A DNA stretch of 10,398 bases from Lachnospiraceae bacterium (GCA_016301965.1 JAEDOO010000058.1:1-10398); one strand, 5' to 3'. Numbered from the stretch's first letter, positions 1 to 6,055 are shown. The notes: generated by a model from the letters alone, not told the origin. Numbers and translations are program-made.

Positions 1-455
1 GGGTAGGGATGACTGCTTCCGATTCCGGCATGGATCGCTACATAAAGATCCAACTCGATACAGGTACGAATAATGTTGATATAACGGGGATCGTCGATAA
101 ATGTACACTGATCATCGGGATGCAGCTTTACACCCCTTAATCCGAGAGATTTAATATAGGTAAGTTTGTCCAGAATATCGTCATTGTCAGGATGGATACT
201 GCCAAAAGAATAAATACCGTCTTTACCGTTGATCTCAGCGGCGAACTGGTTAGTAGAAGTAAACTGATAGGGGGCACTTACTACAGGAAGCACCAGGGAA
301 TAGTCGATTCCCGATTCTTTCATGGAAAGCAGCAGTCCTCGTTTAGTAGCATCGGTGTAAAAGGCGAAATCTTCGGAGGGCTGTAAGCGGGGATTCATAA
401 ACATGGCTGCAGCCATTTCCTTTGGGAAAATATGGGTATGTGCATCTATAATCAT
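1..455 (-). CDS. Amidohydrolase family protein, N-terminal part (cut by window edge)
   Basis: The frame is open from an ATG at 455 down to the left edge (151 codons), so the C-terminal part is missing. The protein begins MIIDAHTHIFP; His6 and His8 form the HxH metal motif at the end of strand 1 of an amidohydrolase TIM barrel. Further in are GVKLHP (residues 108-113), whose lysine sits where metal-dependent members place a bridging or carboxylated lysine, and IHAG (141-144), a likely third metal histidine. This pattern fits the Amidohydrolase_2 (ACMSD/decarboxylase-like) branch, whose members hydrolyse or decarboxylate small cyclic or aromatic acids. The substrate cannot be told from this fragment. 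The start is supported by AGAGG eight bases upstream and a good promoter at 503-531. The gene is transcribed away from the VanZ-like gene and appears to lead its own transcript. Family assignment is confident; specific function is unknown. Confidence 0.88.
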   Translation of the reverse strand, partial: MIIDAHTHIFPKEMAAAMFMNPRLQPSEDFAFYTDATKRGLLLSMKESGIDYSLVLPVVSAPYQFTSTNQFAAEINGKDGIYSFGSIHPDNDDILDKLTYIKSLGLRGVKLHPDDQCTFIDDPRYINIIRTCIELDLYVAIHAGIGSSHPY

Positions 456-502
456 CGTATTAACCTCTTTTCGACTGCATATCTTCTATGCATACTATAT
501 TG

Positions 503-531
503 AATATACAATAGAACCATGAAAGTTTCAA
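503..531 (-). promoter_or_regulatory. Sigma-A-type promoter of the amidohydrolase gene
   Basis: Read on the minus strand, TTGAAA (526-531) is followed by a 17-bp spacer and TATATT (503-508). The -10 box lies about 48 bp before the ATG at 455, giving a short leader with an SD. Box quality and spacing are close to consensus. No start site has been mapped. Confidence 0.7.
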
Positions 532-635
532 CTGTCATGACTGTTGGAAGCAAAGTAAAAATCACCAAAAATGCGACCAAAATTTCTCGCAGCGCAGTTG
601 CTAAAAAAGTAGCGGACAAACAGAAAGAGCCGTAA
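519..635 (+). CDS. Doubtful small cationic ORF, 38 codons
   Basis: An ATG at 519 opens a 38-codon frame ending in TAA at 633-635. The product starts MKVSTVMTVGSKVKI and ends VADKQKEP, with roughly ten lysines and arginines, no cysteine and no hydrophobic segment long enough to span a membrane. I do not recognise it. Evidence against it: there is no Shine-Dalgarno before the ATG, an in-frame TGA lies five codons upstream, and its first codons coincide with the minus-strand promoter and dyad of the amidohydrolase gene. It could be a chance frame, a decayed fragment or a small leaderless peptide. Confidence 0.18.
   Translation: MKVSTVMTVGSKVKITKNATKISRSAVAKKVADKQKEP
526..549. promoter_or_regulatory. 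Inverted repeat overlapping the amidohydrolase -35 box (candidate operator)
   Basis: The 18-bp core CAACTGTCATGACTGTTG (529-546) is an inverted repeat with one mismatched pair around a perfect GTCATGAC centre. It extends to 24 bp with TTT/GAA flanks, where two of three further pairs match. It covers the minus-strand -35 hexamer (526-531), so a dimeric regulator bound here would touch RNA polymerase. No T-tract follows, so it is not a terminator. The cognate regulator is not identifiable from the sequence. Confidence 0.5.
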
Positions 636-668
636 ATAATTTATAAATCATACAGAAAAACAGGGGTT

Positions 669-695
669 TTGTCTGTCTGAAAAATAAGGTATAAT
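669..695 (+). promoter_or_regulatory. Promoter of the VanZ-like gene
   Basis: A perfect TATAAT at 690-695 lies about 68 bp before the ATG at 764. The best -35 is TTGTCT at 669-674, with a short 15-bp spacer. The -10 is convincing and the -35 less so. Apart from this promoter, the amidohydrolase promoter and dyad, and the doubtful small ORF, I see nothing else in the 456-763 spacer. Confidence 0.5.
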
Positions 696-763
696 AAAAA
701 ACAATGTAAAACTGACAGAGCGTTGTAGTAGGAAAAAAGAGAAAAGCAAGAGGCTTGTAACGT

Positions 764-1261
764 ATGAACAAAAAGCAAAGCATAAAACGCGGTATCTGGA
801 TCTTACTGACGGTTGTGTGGATGGCAGTTATTTTTGGCTTTTCTTCGGATACGGCGGATGAATCCTCGAGTTTGAGCCTTGATGTGGGAAAAATCATATG
901 CAGTATTTTTGTGCCGGAATATGAAGAGATGGAGCCTATGCAGCAGGAATGCATGGCAGAGGCCATAGAATACCCGGTAAGAAAAAGTGCTCATGCAACA
1001 GAATATATGATTCTCGGGATTTTACTCTCCATGAGTGCCGGAAATACAGGTGATTCCAAAAAAAATTTGCAAAACATGTTATGGTGTGTTGGGATAGCTT
1101 CGGTCTATGCGGTGTCAGATGAGCTGCATCAGTTGTGGTCCCCGGGAAGAAGCTGCCAGATCAGAGACATGGTGATCGATTGTGGAGGAGCGATAATTGG
1201 AATTGCAGTGGTAAATAGTATAAGAATACTATGGCATAGGAAAAATAAAAGGAACTGTTGA
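764..1261 (+). CDS. VanZ-like family membrane protein
   Basis: This 165-residue protein carries the VanZ-like family signature: RKSAHATEY at residues 73-81, then YAVSDELHQLWSPGRS (115-130) and an RDMVIDCGG stretch (134-142). These correspond to the conserved R-K-x-A-H-x-x-E-Y, D-E-x-H-Q and P-G-R motifs with a final Asp and Gly. Hydrophobic segments near residues 11-27, 81-93, 105-119 and 141-157 suggest four membrane helices with a Lys/Arg-rich C-terminal tail. The family is named after VanZ of the vanA cluster, which gives modest teicoplanin resistance; most chromosomal members have no proven function but relate to the envelope. The start is backed by AAGAGG ten bases upstream. It appears monocistronic, with its own promoter at 669-695 and a hairpin terminator after it. 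No vancomycin-resistance genes lie nearby, so a resistance role should not be assumed. Confidence 0.88.
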   Translation: MNKKQSIKRGIWILLTVVWMAVIFGFSSDTADESSSLSLDVGKIICSIFVPEYEEMEPMQQECMAEAIEYPVRKSAHATEYMILGILLSMSAGNTGDSKKNLQNMLWCVGIASVYAVSDELHQLWSPGRSCQIRDMVIDCGGAIIGIAVVNSIRILWHRKNKRNC

Positions 1262-1278
1262 CTTCAAAGTGATAATGT

Positions 1279-1342
1279 AAAAGCAGAGTATTTTGCTTCG
1301 GATGACAGAAATTCGAAACAGAATGCTCCGCTTTTATTTTGG
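1279..1342. terminator. Terminator between the convergent VanZ-like and degV genes
   Basis: Arms at 1279-1295 (AAAAGCAGAGTATTTTG) and 1319-1335 (CAGAATGCTCCGCTTTT) pair over 17 positions. In the plus-strand transcript there is one A-C mismatch and two G-U wobbles. The tail TTTTATTTT follows, suiting termination of the VanZ-like gene. The inter-arm segment holds a small TTCG/CGAA pairing. In the minus-strand transcript the arms also pair, with two mismatches, and are followed by TTTTACATT, so it may also terminate degV. Confidence 0.72.
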
Positions 1343-1389
1343 GCTCTGTAACCGGACCAATCGCTTGCCTGATGTTTCACTGTACCAGA

Positions 1390-2220
1390 TCAGTTAAATT
1401 CCGCTCCGAGCAGAATACCGCCTCTTTCCGCATAATAACTGCATAATCCGCGGGCCGGATAAGTGAGGATATCTGCCTGAGGCCAGAGCTTCTTTAACTG
1501 GTTGGCGAGAGTATCTGCGAGTTCGGGATTTTCCACGTGACTGATGCGCAGCTTTCCTCCGGAAAATCCATGTTTTCTCAGCTGACCGATGAATTCGCTG
1601 ATCACTTTTTTGTCTCCTCTGCACTTTGCCAGAGGTTCCAGTTCGCCTTTTTCACTGGCGGTGCCGAAAATACGAATGCCGAGAAGTCCGATGGCTGCCG
1701 CTATGGTTTTATTGATTCGGCCGTTTTGGGCCAGGTTGTGTACAGACTGCAGAGAGAAGAATAGGCGGGTGTGCTGCAGATAGTCCTGAGCCTGTACACA
1801 GACTTCTTCAAAAGAAAGACCTTTTTCATTCAGTTCCATCAGTTTTTCCATCAGAAGATGAAGTTCGGGACCAGTGGACAAGGTATCAAAAACATGGATT
1901 TTGACTTCTGGATGTGCGGCCTGATACTGGTGGGCCGCAGCCATAGCTGCATTGTATGTACCGGATAGCGCGCTGGTCAATGTGGCGGCATAGACAATAT
2001 CGCCGCCTTCATAAGCTTTCATCCAGTCCTCTATACTGGGACAGGATGTGTAGGAACGTCCTTTATAGGATGCCAGCGTGTTCAGCATGTGATGTATATC
2101 GATGTTTTCGTCATCGATCCACTGCTCTTTGGCTGTACGGATCGTCAGAGGCGCAGATACAAAAGAGACATCTGGTATAGAAAGCAGATCGCAGGATGAG
2201 TCTGTAACGAATTTAACCAT
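1390..2220 (-). CDS. DegV family fatty-acid-binding protein (FakB-like)
   Basis: This 276-residue protein has the length and motif order of DegV/FakB proteins: VTDSSCDL at residues 5-12, TSCPS at 58-62, SALSGTYNAA at 83-92, FDTLSTGPE at 111-119, and NGRINK at 166-171, the usual G-G-R-I-x-K site. FakB proteins bind a fatty acid and present it to the kinase FakA for phosphorylation to acyl-phosphate, which feeds phospholipid synthesis; the SCPS and SGTY regions contact the carboxylate. The C-terminus (AERGGILLGAE, 264-274) departs from the common HTGPGALG-like ending, so this may be a divergent member with its own lipid preference. No signal peptide or membrane helix is seen, so it is cytosolic. 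GGAGG lies four bases before the ATG. No fakA gene is in the window, so its partner would be elsewhere. It is divergent from the DUF1836 gene and shares dyads with it. Confidence 0.9.
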   Translation of the reverse strand: MVKFVTDSSCDLLSIPDVSFVSAPLTIRTAKEQWIDDENIDIHHMLNTLASYKGRSYTSCPSIEDWMKAYEGGDIVYAATLTSALSGTYNAAMAAAHQYQAAHPEVKIHVFDTLSTGPELHLLMEKLMELNEKGLSFEEVCVQAQDYLQHTRLFFSLQSVHNLAQNGRINKTIAAAIGLLGIRIFGTASEKGELEPLAKCRGDKKVISEFIGQLRKHGFSGGKLRISHVENPELADTLANQLKKLWPQADILTYPARGLCSYYAERGGILLGAEFN

Positions 2221-2243
2221 AGTTCCTCCAAGTTTTTTTGAAT

Positions 2244-2276
2244 CTCATAATCGGTTTTTAATTAACCGTTTATGAG
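2244..2276. promoter_or_regulatory. 33-bp dyad just downstream of the degV promoter (candidate operator 1)
   Basis: Left arm CTCATAATCGGTT (2244-2256) and right arm AACCGTTTATGAG (2264-2276) pair at 12 of 13 positions, separated by TTTAATT. The right arm touches the degV -10 box (2275-2280), and the rest covers the expected transcription start and early leader of degV. No T-tract follows in either direction at the right distance. It therefore reads as a repressor site rather than a terminator, although an RNA hairpin in the degV leader is also possible. Confidence 0.55.
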
Positions 2277-2303
2277 GTTAACACAAATTGCAGAAACCGT
2301 CAA
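2275..2303 (-). promoter_or_regulatory. degV promoter
   Basis: On the minus strand, TTGACG (2298-2303) is followed by a 17-bp spacer and TAACCT (2275-2280). A TG dinucleotide one base before the -10 makes it an extended -10 type, which offsets the weak hexamer. The -10 ends about 54 bp before the degV ATG. Confidence 0.6.
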
Positions 2304-2328
2304 TAGGGTTTTAGAAAACCGAATTGAC
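2299..2328. promoter_or_regulatory. 30-bp dyad joining the two divergent -35 boxes (candidate operator 2)
   Basis: The perfect core GGTTTT-AG-AAAACC (2307-2320) is flanked by the matched outer arms GTCAAT (2299-2304) and ATTGAC (2323-2328), with two mismatched pairs between core and arms. The outer arms contain the minus-strand -35 (degV) and the plus-strand -35 (DUF1836 gene), which partly explains their symmetry. The core is independent of the promoters and shares GGTT/AACC with the dyad at 2244-2276. A protein bound here would contact both promoters. Confidence 0.55.
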
Positions 2329-2352
2329 TTTGTCTGAAAACCATAATAAAAT
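2324..2352 (+). promoter_or_regulatory. Promoter of the DUF1836 gene and glf
   Basis: TTGACT (2324-2329), a 17-bp spacer and TAAAAT (2347-2352) give a strong sigma-A-type promoter. A leader of about 67 bases precedes the ATG at 2427. The -35 is one arm of the 2299-2328 dyad, so transcription of the two-gene operon is probably controlled there. Confidence 0.68.
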
Positions 2353-2426
2353 AATCCTGCGTCTGAATACTGTCTTGCCCGGCTTAGGGTATCTGCAACT
2401 GACAGTAATACAAGAAAAGGTGAAAT

Positions 2427-2954
2427 ATGAAAGAATCAATCAAAGAAAAACTGGCAGAACCTATCCAAAGTTTCCGTTTGCCCCGTTATCGCGAGCTGCC
2501 GGATGTGGGGCTTTATCTGGAACAGGTAGTCCGCTATGTAAATCGTTACATGATTTTGAACGGAAATGAGCTGACACCGTCTATGGTCAGCAATTATGTA
2601 AAACAGAAACTGATCCCGGGACCGGTCAAAAAGTCTTATGGTGCAGATGCCATAGCCTATCTGTTGTTTTTGTCTTATACAAAAATGGTGGTGCCGCTGG
2701 GCGATATTCATTTTATGATCGATATTCAAAAGGACAGCTATGGGCTGGCGGTCGCCTATGATTATTTTTGTGAGGAGTTTGAAAATCTGCTGCAGTATGT
2801 TTATGGTATCCGGGAAAATCCTGTCCGGGTGGGCAGTGATGATACAGAAGAGAAAGAATTGATGCGCTCTGCGTTACTTTCTGTAGCGCATAAGATCTTT
2901 CTGGAACAATATATACGGATTTTACATGATCAGAGGGAGGAAGGAAACAAATGA
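2427..2954 (+). CDS. DUF1836 domain protein, putative MerR-like DNA-binding regulator
   Basis: This 175-residue soluble protein matches the DUF1836 family in sequence style. After a FRLPRYRELPDVGLYLEQ lead (16-33), residues 49-61 (LTPSMVSNYVKQK) form a helix-turn-helix-like segment. LIPGPVKKSYG (62-72) follows as a wing-like turn, then helices including VVPLGDIHFMID (88-99). The N-Y-x-K-x-x-L-I-P-x-P pattern resembles the recognition helix and wing of MerR-type proteins; DNA binding for DUF1836 is predicted, not proven as far as I know. The C-terminal half (about 100-168) is helical and could dimerise or sense a ligand. AAAGGTG precedes the ATG. Its TGA overlaps the glf start (ATGA), indicating translational coupling. 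Its position beside two dyads makes it the obvious candidate to bind them. Family assignment is fairly sure; the regulatory role is inferred. Confidence 0.8.
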   Translation: MKESIKEKLAEPIQSFRLPRYRELPDVGLYLEQVVRYVNRYMILNGNELTPSMVSNYVKQKLIPGPVKKSYGADAIAYLLFLSYTKMVVPLGDIHFMIDIQKDSYGLAVAYDYFCEEFENLLQYVYGIRENPVRVGSDDTEEKELMRSALLSVAHKIFLEQYIRILHDQREEGNK

Positions 2955-4051
2955 AATACGATTATCTTGTTGTGGGTGCCGGGTTATATGGCGCAGTGTT
3001 TGCCCATGAGGCAAAAGCCGCAGGAAAGAATGTGCTGGTGATCGATAAGCGGGGGCATATCGCAGGAAATGTTTATACGGAAAAAATGGAAGATATCAAT
3101 GTACATAGGTATGGTGCCCATATTTTCCATACCAATAACAAACGTGTCTGGGAATATGTGAACCGCTTTGCTGAGTTTAATCGTTTTACCAATTCTCCTG
3201 TGGCCAATTATAAAGGAGAATTGTATTCTCTTCCTTTTAATATGTATACCTTCAACAAAATGTGGGGAGTGGTGACACCTCAGGAAGCGGCAGACCGCAT
3301 CGAACAGCAAAAGAGAGAGGCCGGCATTACAGAACCGAAGAATCTGGAGGAGCAGGCTATTTCCCTGGTCGGAAGGGATATTTATGAAAAACTGATCAAA
3401 GGGTATACAGAAAAACAGTGGGGCCGCCCCTGCGACCAGCTGCCGTCTTTCATTATCCGCAGACTGCCGGTGCGTCTTACCTTTGACAACAACTATTTTA
3501 ATGCCTTGTACCAGGGAATTCCCATGGGAGGTTATACCGCTATGGTAGCAAATATGCTGGAGGGTATTGAGGTGAAGCTGGGCGTAGATTATCTGGAGAA
3601 TAAGGCAGAACTTGATGCCATGGCAGATAAGGTAATCTATACCGGAGCCATTGACGCTTACTTCGGGTATGCGCTGGGTGCCCTTGAATATCGTTCCGTG
3701 CGCTTTGAGACGGAGGTACTGGATATACCGAATTTCCAGGGCAATGCAGCCGTCAACTATACAGATGCAGAAACACCTTGGACCAGAATCATCGAGCACA
3801 AGTGGTTTGAGTTCGGTACGCAGCCAAAGACTGTCATCAGCCGGGAGTACAGTTCGGAGTGGAAACCGGGGGATGAGCCGTATTATCCGGTGAATGATGA
3901 GAAAAATGCAGCTTTATATGCAAAATACAGAGAACTGGCGGATAAAGAGGAGAAGGTGATCTTTGGCGGCCGGTTGGGTGAATATAAATATTATGATATG
4001 GATGCGGTGATTGATTCGGCTCTTTGTATGTGTGAGAGGGAGCTGGGATGA
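2951..4051 (+). CDS. glf: UDP-galactopyranose mutase
   Basis: Glf is a flavoenzyme that interconverts UDP-galactopyranose and UDP-galactofuranose, the donor for galactofuranose in surface glycans. The 366 residues match the normal bacterial length. Residues 7-14 (VVGAGLYG) are the GxGxxG dinucleotide motif of the FAD-binding Rossmann fold, followed by an acidic strand end (VLVIDKR, 28-34). HRYGAHIFHT (52-61), KGYTEKQWGRP (150-160), RRLPVRLTFDNNYF (170-183) and FGGRLGEYKYYDMD (338-351) are classic Glf blocks contacting flavin and UDP-sugar. Arg171 or Arg175 and Arg279 are likely substrate-binding arginines. The enzyme is cytosolic. The gene starts inside the DUF1836 stop codon (4-bp overlap), with GGGAGG-type SD sequence just upstream, and ends before a strong terminator. 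No galactofuranosyltransferase or polysaccharide genes flank it, which is unusual for glf. Identity is very secure. Confidence 0.96.
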   Translation: MKYDYLVVGAGLYGAVFAHEAKAAGKNVLVIDKRGHIAGNVYTEKMEDINVHRYGAHIFHTNNKRVWEYVNRFAEFNRFTNSPVANYKGELYSLPFNMYTFNKMWGVVTPQEAADRIEQQKREAGITEPKNLEEQAISLVGRDIYEKLIKGYTEKQWGRPCDQLPSFIIRRLPVRLTFDNNYFNALYQGIPMGGYTAMVANMLEGIEVKLGVDYLENKAELDAMADKVIYTGAIDAYFGYALGALEYRSVRFETEVLDIPNFQGNAAVNYTDAETPWTRIIEHKWFEFGTQPKTVISREYSSEWKPGDEPYYPVNDEKNAALYAKYRELADKEEKVIFGGRLGEYKYYDMDAVIDSALCMCERELG

Positions 4052-4066
4052 TAGTGTAGGACGGAC

Positions 4067-4133
4067 GGCAGAGCCGTGCCACCGGGAGAAAGCTTTCTTT
4101 TTTCCTCCGGTGGCACGGCCCTGCCTGTTTTTT
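4067..4133 (+). terminator. Strong intrinsic terminator after glf
   Basis: GGCAG (4067-4071) and GCCGTGCCACCGG (4073-4085) pair with CCGGTGGCACGGC (4107-4119) and CTGCC (4121-4125). This gives an 18-bp GC-rich stem with one internal A-C mismatch, followed by TTTTTT (4128-4133). The loop contains the 12-bp palindrome AGAAAGCTTTCT, so the apex may fold further. It lies 16 bases after the glf stop and separates glf from the two-component genes. Confidence 0.88.
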
Positions 4134-4165
4134 GGGGAAATGTTTATGTTGATGTAATAAGTTGC

Positions 4166-4174
4166 TGTTATAAT
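4166..4174 (+). promoter_or_regulatory. Extended -10 promoter of the two-component operon
   Basis: TGTTATAAT (4166-4174) is a perfect TATAAT preceded by the TGN extension. No good -35 lies 16-18 bp upstream (ATGTTG or TGTTGA at best), as is usual for extended -10 promoters or ones needing an activator. The predicted start near 4181 leaves a leader of about 30 bases with the SD AAGAGGAGG. Confidence 0.6.
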
Positions 4175-4212
4175 AGAGAGCAAAATGCGGCAGGTGAAGA
4201 GGAGGCGGGCTG

Positions 4213-4890
4213 ATGTTTACTATTCTTGTGGCAGAAGATAATGGGGATATGCGGGAATTGTTCTGCACGGTTTTGGCGGAGGCGGGATATCGCTGTGTGC
4301 CGGCGGTGGATGGACTGGATGCGCTGCGGAAGATGGAAAGGGAATTTGTTGATCTGATCGTGGCAGATATTATGATGCCGGGGATGGACGGATATGAACT
4401 GACCAGGATGCTTCGGGAGGCAAAATGTGAGATTCCTATTCTGATGGTTACGGCCAAGGATCAGTTTTATGATTTGCAAAAGGGGTTTAAGTCCGGGGCG
4501 GACGACTATATGGTCAAGCCGGTGAATGTGCGGGAACTGGTTCTTCGGGTGGAAGCTCTGCTTCGGCGGGCCAGAATCTCCAGCGATAAAAAGATACTTG
4601 TAGGTTCTACAGAGCTGGATTATGATTCTCTGACGGTCAGAACCGGGGATAAGGAAAAGGTTTTGCCTCCAAAAGAGTTTTATCTGCTGTATAAGCTTTT
4701 GTCCTACCCAAACAAAATATTTACCCGTCCACAGCTTATGGATGAAATTTGGGGCATGGATTCCGAGACGGATGAGCGTACGGTCAATACACATATCAAT
4801 AGGCTTAGAGAACGGTTTGCAGACTGTCCGGATTTTGATATTGTGACTGTGCGGGGACTGGGATATAAGGCGGTGAAGAACATTGAATAG
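4213..4890 (+). CDS. OmpR/PhoB-family response regulator
   Basis: This 225-residue two-domain regulator has a receiver domain at residues 1-117. It shows the acidic pair in VAEDN (Glu8, Asp9), the phosphoacceptor Asp52 in VADIMMPGMDG, Thr80 in LMVTAKD, and Lys102 in MVKPVN. A winged-helix output domain fills residues 128-225: LPPKEFYLLYKLL (149-161), the recognition helix region DERTVNTHINRLRERF (188-203) and the wing ending VRGLGYKAV. It is phosphorylated by its kinase partner and then binds direct repeats at target promoters as a dimer. The SD AAGAGGAGG is seven bases before the ATG. The gene overlaps the downstream kinase gene by 8 bp, so the two are made together. All phosphorylation residues are present, so it should be functional. 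The regulon is unknown; the adjacent RND gene is the first candidate. Confidence 0.95.
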   Translation: MFTILVAEDNGDMRELFCTVLAEAGYRCVPAVDGLDALRKMEREFVDLIVADIMMPGMDGYELTRMLREAKCEIPILMVTAKDQFYDLQKGFKSGADDYMVKPVNVRELVLRVEALLRRARISSDKKILVGSTELDYDSLTVRTGDKEKVLPPKEFYLLYKLLSYPNKIFTRPQLMDEIWGMDSETDERTVNTHINRLRERFADCPDFDIVTVRGLGYKAVKNIE

Positions 4891-5917
4891 AAAAGCGCAT
4901 GCGCAGCTCTGGCTGTATTTTATCGGTATTATTTTTATTACCATGTTTATTGCATTTATTTTATTTGCCGGTGTATGGTTTACTCTGTACAAGCTGGACA
5001 TTATACAGGTCGATCCGAGGGTCAGGCACATTCCCGTTGTCATGTTTCTGATGATCAGTGTCCTTTTGGGGACAAGTATTGCGCTGTTTGTGGGGAGGGT
5101 GATCATCCTCCCGTTAAAAAGTATCATCGATGCCTTTGATGAACTTTCCAAGGGGAATTTTTCTGTCAAGGTTCCAGTGGATGGGCGAATTGAAGAGATT
5201 CGGGAAATGTCCCGGCATTTCAATGCCATGACCTATGATCTGGAGCATATCGAGACCCTGCGCACGGATTTTGTGGCGAATGTTTCCCATGAATTTAAGA
5301 CACCCATTGCCGCTATTGAGGGATACGCAACCTTGCTGCAGAATCCTGAACTGACGCCGGAAAAGCATGATCATTATCTGGAAATTATTCTGGACAATTC
5401 CCGGAGACTTTCCGCCCTTTCCAGCAATGTCCTGACACTGTCCAAACTGGAAAATCAGGAACTGATTGTGGATAAACGGGAATTTCGTCTGGATGAGCAG
5501 ATACGGAAAGCTATTCTTCTTTTGGAGGCAAAATGGGAATCCAGAAATATTGAATTTGATATGGAACTGCCCAGGCAGATGTACTATGGCAGTGAGCCGC
5601 TGTTGACCCAGGTGTGGATCAATATTCTGGATAATGCCATTAAATATTCGCCGGAAGGAGGTGTGATCTCTGTCAATATCTTTAGGGAACAGACTTACCT
5701 GAATGTAACGGTGTCAGATCATGGAGAGGGTATGACGCAGGAGGTGCAGAAACACGCTTTTGAAAAGTTTTATCAGGGGGATCGTTCCCGAAAGACGGAG
5801 GGAAACGGGCTGGGACTGGCTCTCGTAAAGCGGATCGTGGATCTTTGCGGAGGTTTTGTTACAGTGAAAAGCGAGCCGGGGAAAGGAACGGATTTTTCCG
5901 TATATCTGCCTATATAG
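4883..5917 (+). CDS. Membrane sensor histidine kinase, HisKA/HATPase, TTG start
   Basis: This 344-residue kinase starts at a TTG (4883) inside the end of the response regulator gene. An in-frame TGA at 4874 and the lack of any ATG before the first membrane helix leave no better start; GGTGA lies nearby as an SD. TM1 is about residues 10-34 and TM2 about 51-71, with only some 16 residues outside the membrane, so signals are probably sensed in or at the membrane or through a partner. A HAMP domain follows (about 71-123, LPLKSIIDAF and FNAM). Then comes HisKA with His136 in FVANVSHEFKTPIAAIEGY, followed by HATPase_c: N-box QVWINILDNAIKYS (243-256), G1 SDHGEGM (278-284), F-box FEKFY (293-297) and G2 GNGLGLAL (307-314). 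All catalytic motifs are intact. It is the cognate kinase of the preceding regulator by overlap and order. No clear terminator follows before the RND gene. Confidence 0.94.
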   Translation: MNRKAHAQLWLYFIGIIFITMFIAFILFAGVWFTLYKLDIIQVDPRVRHIPVVMFLMISVLLGTSIALFVGRVIILPLKSIIDAFDELSKGNFSVKVPVDGRIEEIREMSRHFNAMTYDLEHIETLRTDFVANVSHEFKTPIAAIEGYATLLQNPELTPEKHDHYLEIILDNSRRLSALSSNVLTLSKLENQELIVDKREFRLDEQIRKAILLLEAKWESRNIEFDMELPRQMYYGSEPLLTQVWINILDNAIKYSPEGGVISVNIFREQTYLNVTVSDHGEGMTQEVQKHAFEKFYQGDRSRKTEGNGLGLALVKRIVDLCGGFVTVKSEPGKGTDFSVYLPI

Positions 5918-6055
5918 TTTACTTTGAGTTTTTCTTTTTGTGCTACATTTTCATGCGTAATGAATGCAGAAAAAGATGGCGGTTTTTGACAAATACACAG
6001 ATAGTGGGCAGATAACCGGGAATCTAAAGTTTTTCTTAACATAAATAGCCTGCTG

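Noticed and set aside
764..1261. Reading the VanZ-like gene as a glycopeptide-resistance determinant
   Set aside because: VanZ-like proteins are widespread in Firmicutes chromosomes, and no vanH, vanA or vanX homologue is present in the window.
2984..3799. Minus-strand open frame of 271 codons opposite glf
   Set aside because: glf is unambiguous on the plus strand. The antisense product is Cys/His/Ile-rich with no recognisable domain, as expected for a shadow frame.
3837..4457. Minus-strand frame of 206 codons across the glf end, terminator and regulator start
   Set aside because: It runs through a strong intrinsic terminator and two real gene ends on the other strand. The translation is low-complexity Pro/His/Ser-rich.
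4168..5229. Minus-strand open frame of 353 codons opposite the two-component genes
   Set aside because: It lies antisense to a response regulator and a kinase with all catalytic motifs. Its translation shows no family motifs, is rich in His, Ile and Pro as an antisense frame would be, and it has no promoter or SD of its own.
5888..5901. Small hairpin ACGGA-TTTT-TCCGT near the kinase stop as a terminator
   Set aside because: It has only 5 bp and lies inside the coding sequence, with no U-tract directly after the stem.
5986..6015. Perfect TTGACA at 5986-5991 as an alternative RND promoter
   Set aside because: At 17 bp spacing the -10 would be CAGATA, and the better GATAAC needs a 19-bp spacer. 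The TTGAAC/TATAAT pair at 6056-6084 is clearly superior. A regulated secondary promoter cannot be excluded.
5976..6044. 22-codon ORF between the kinase and RND genes
   Set aside because: It has no SD and is very short, and nothing in its sequence is recognisable.
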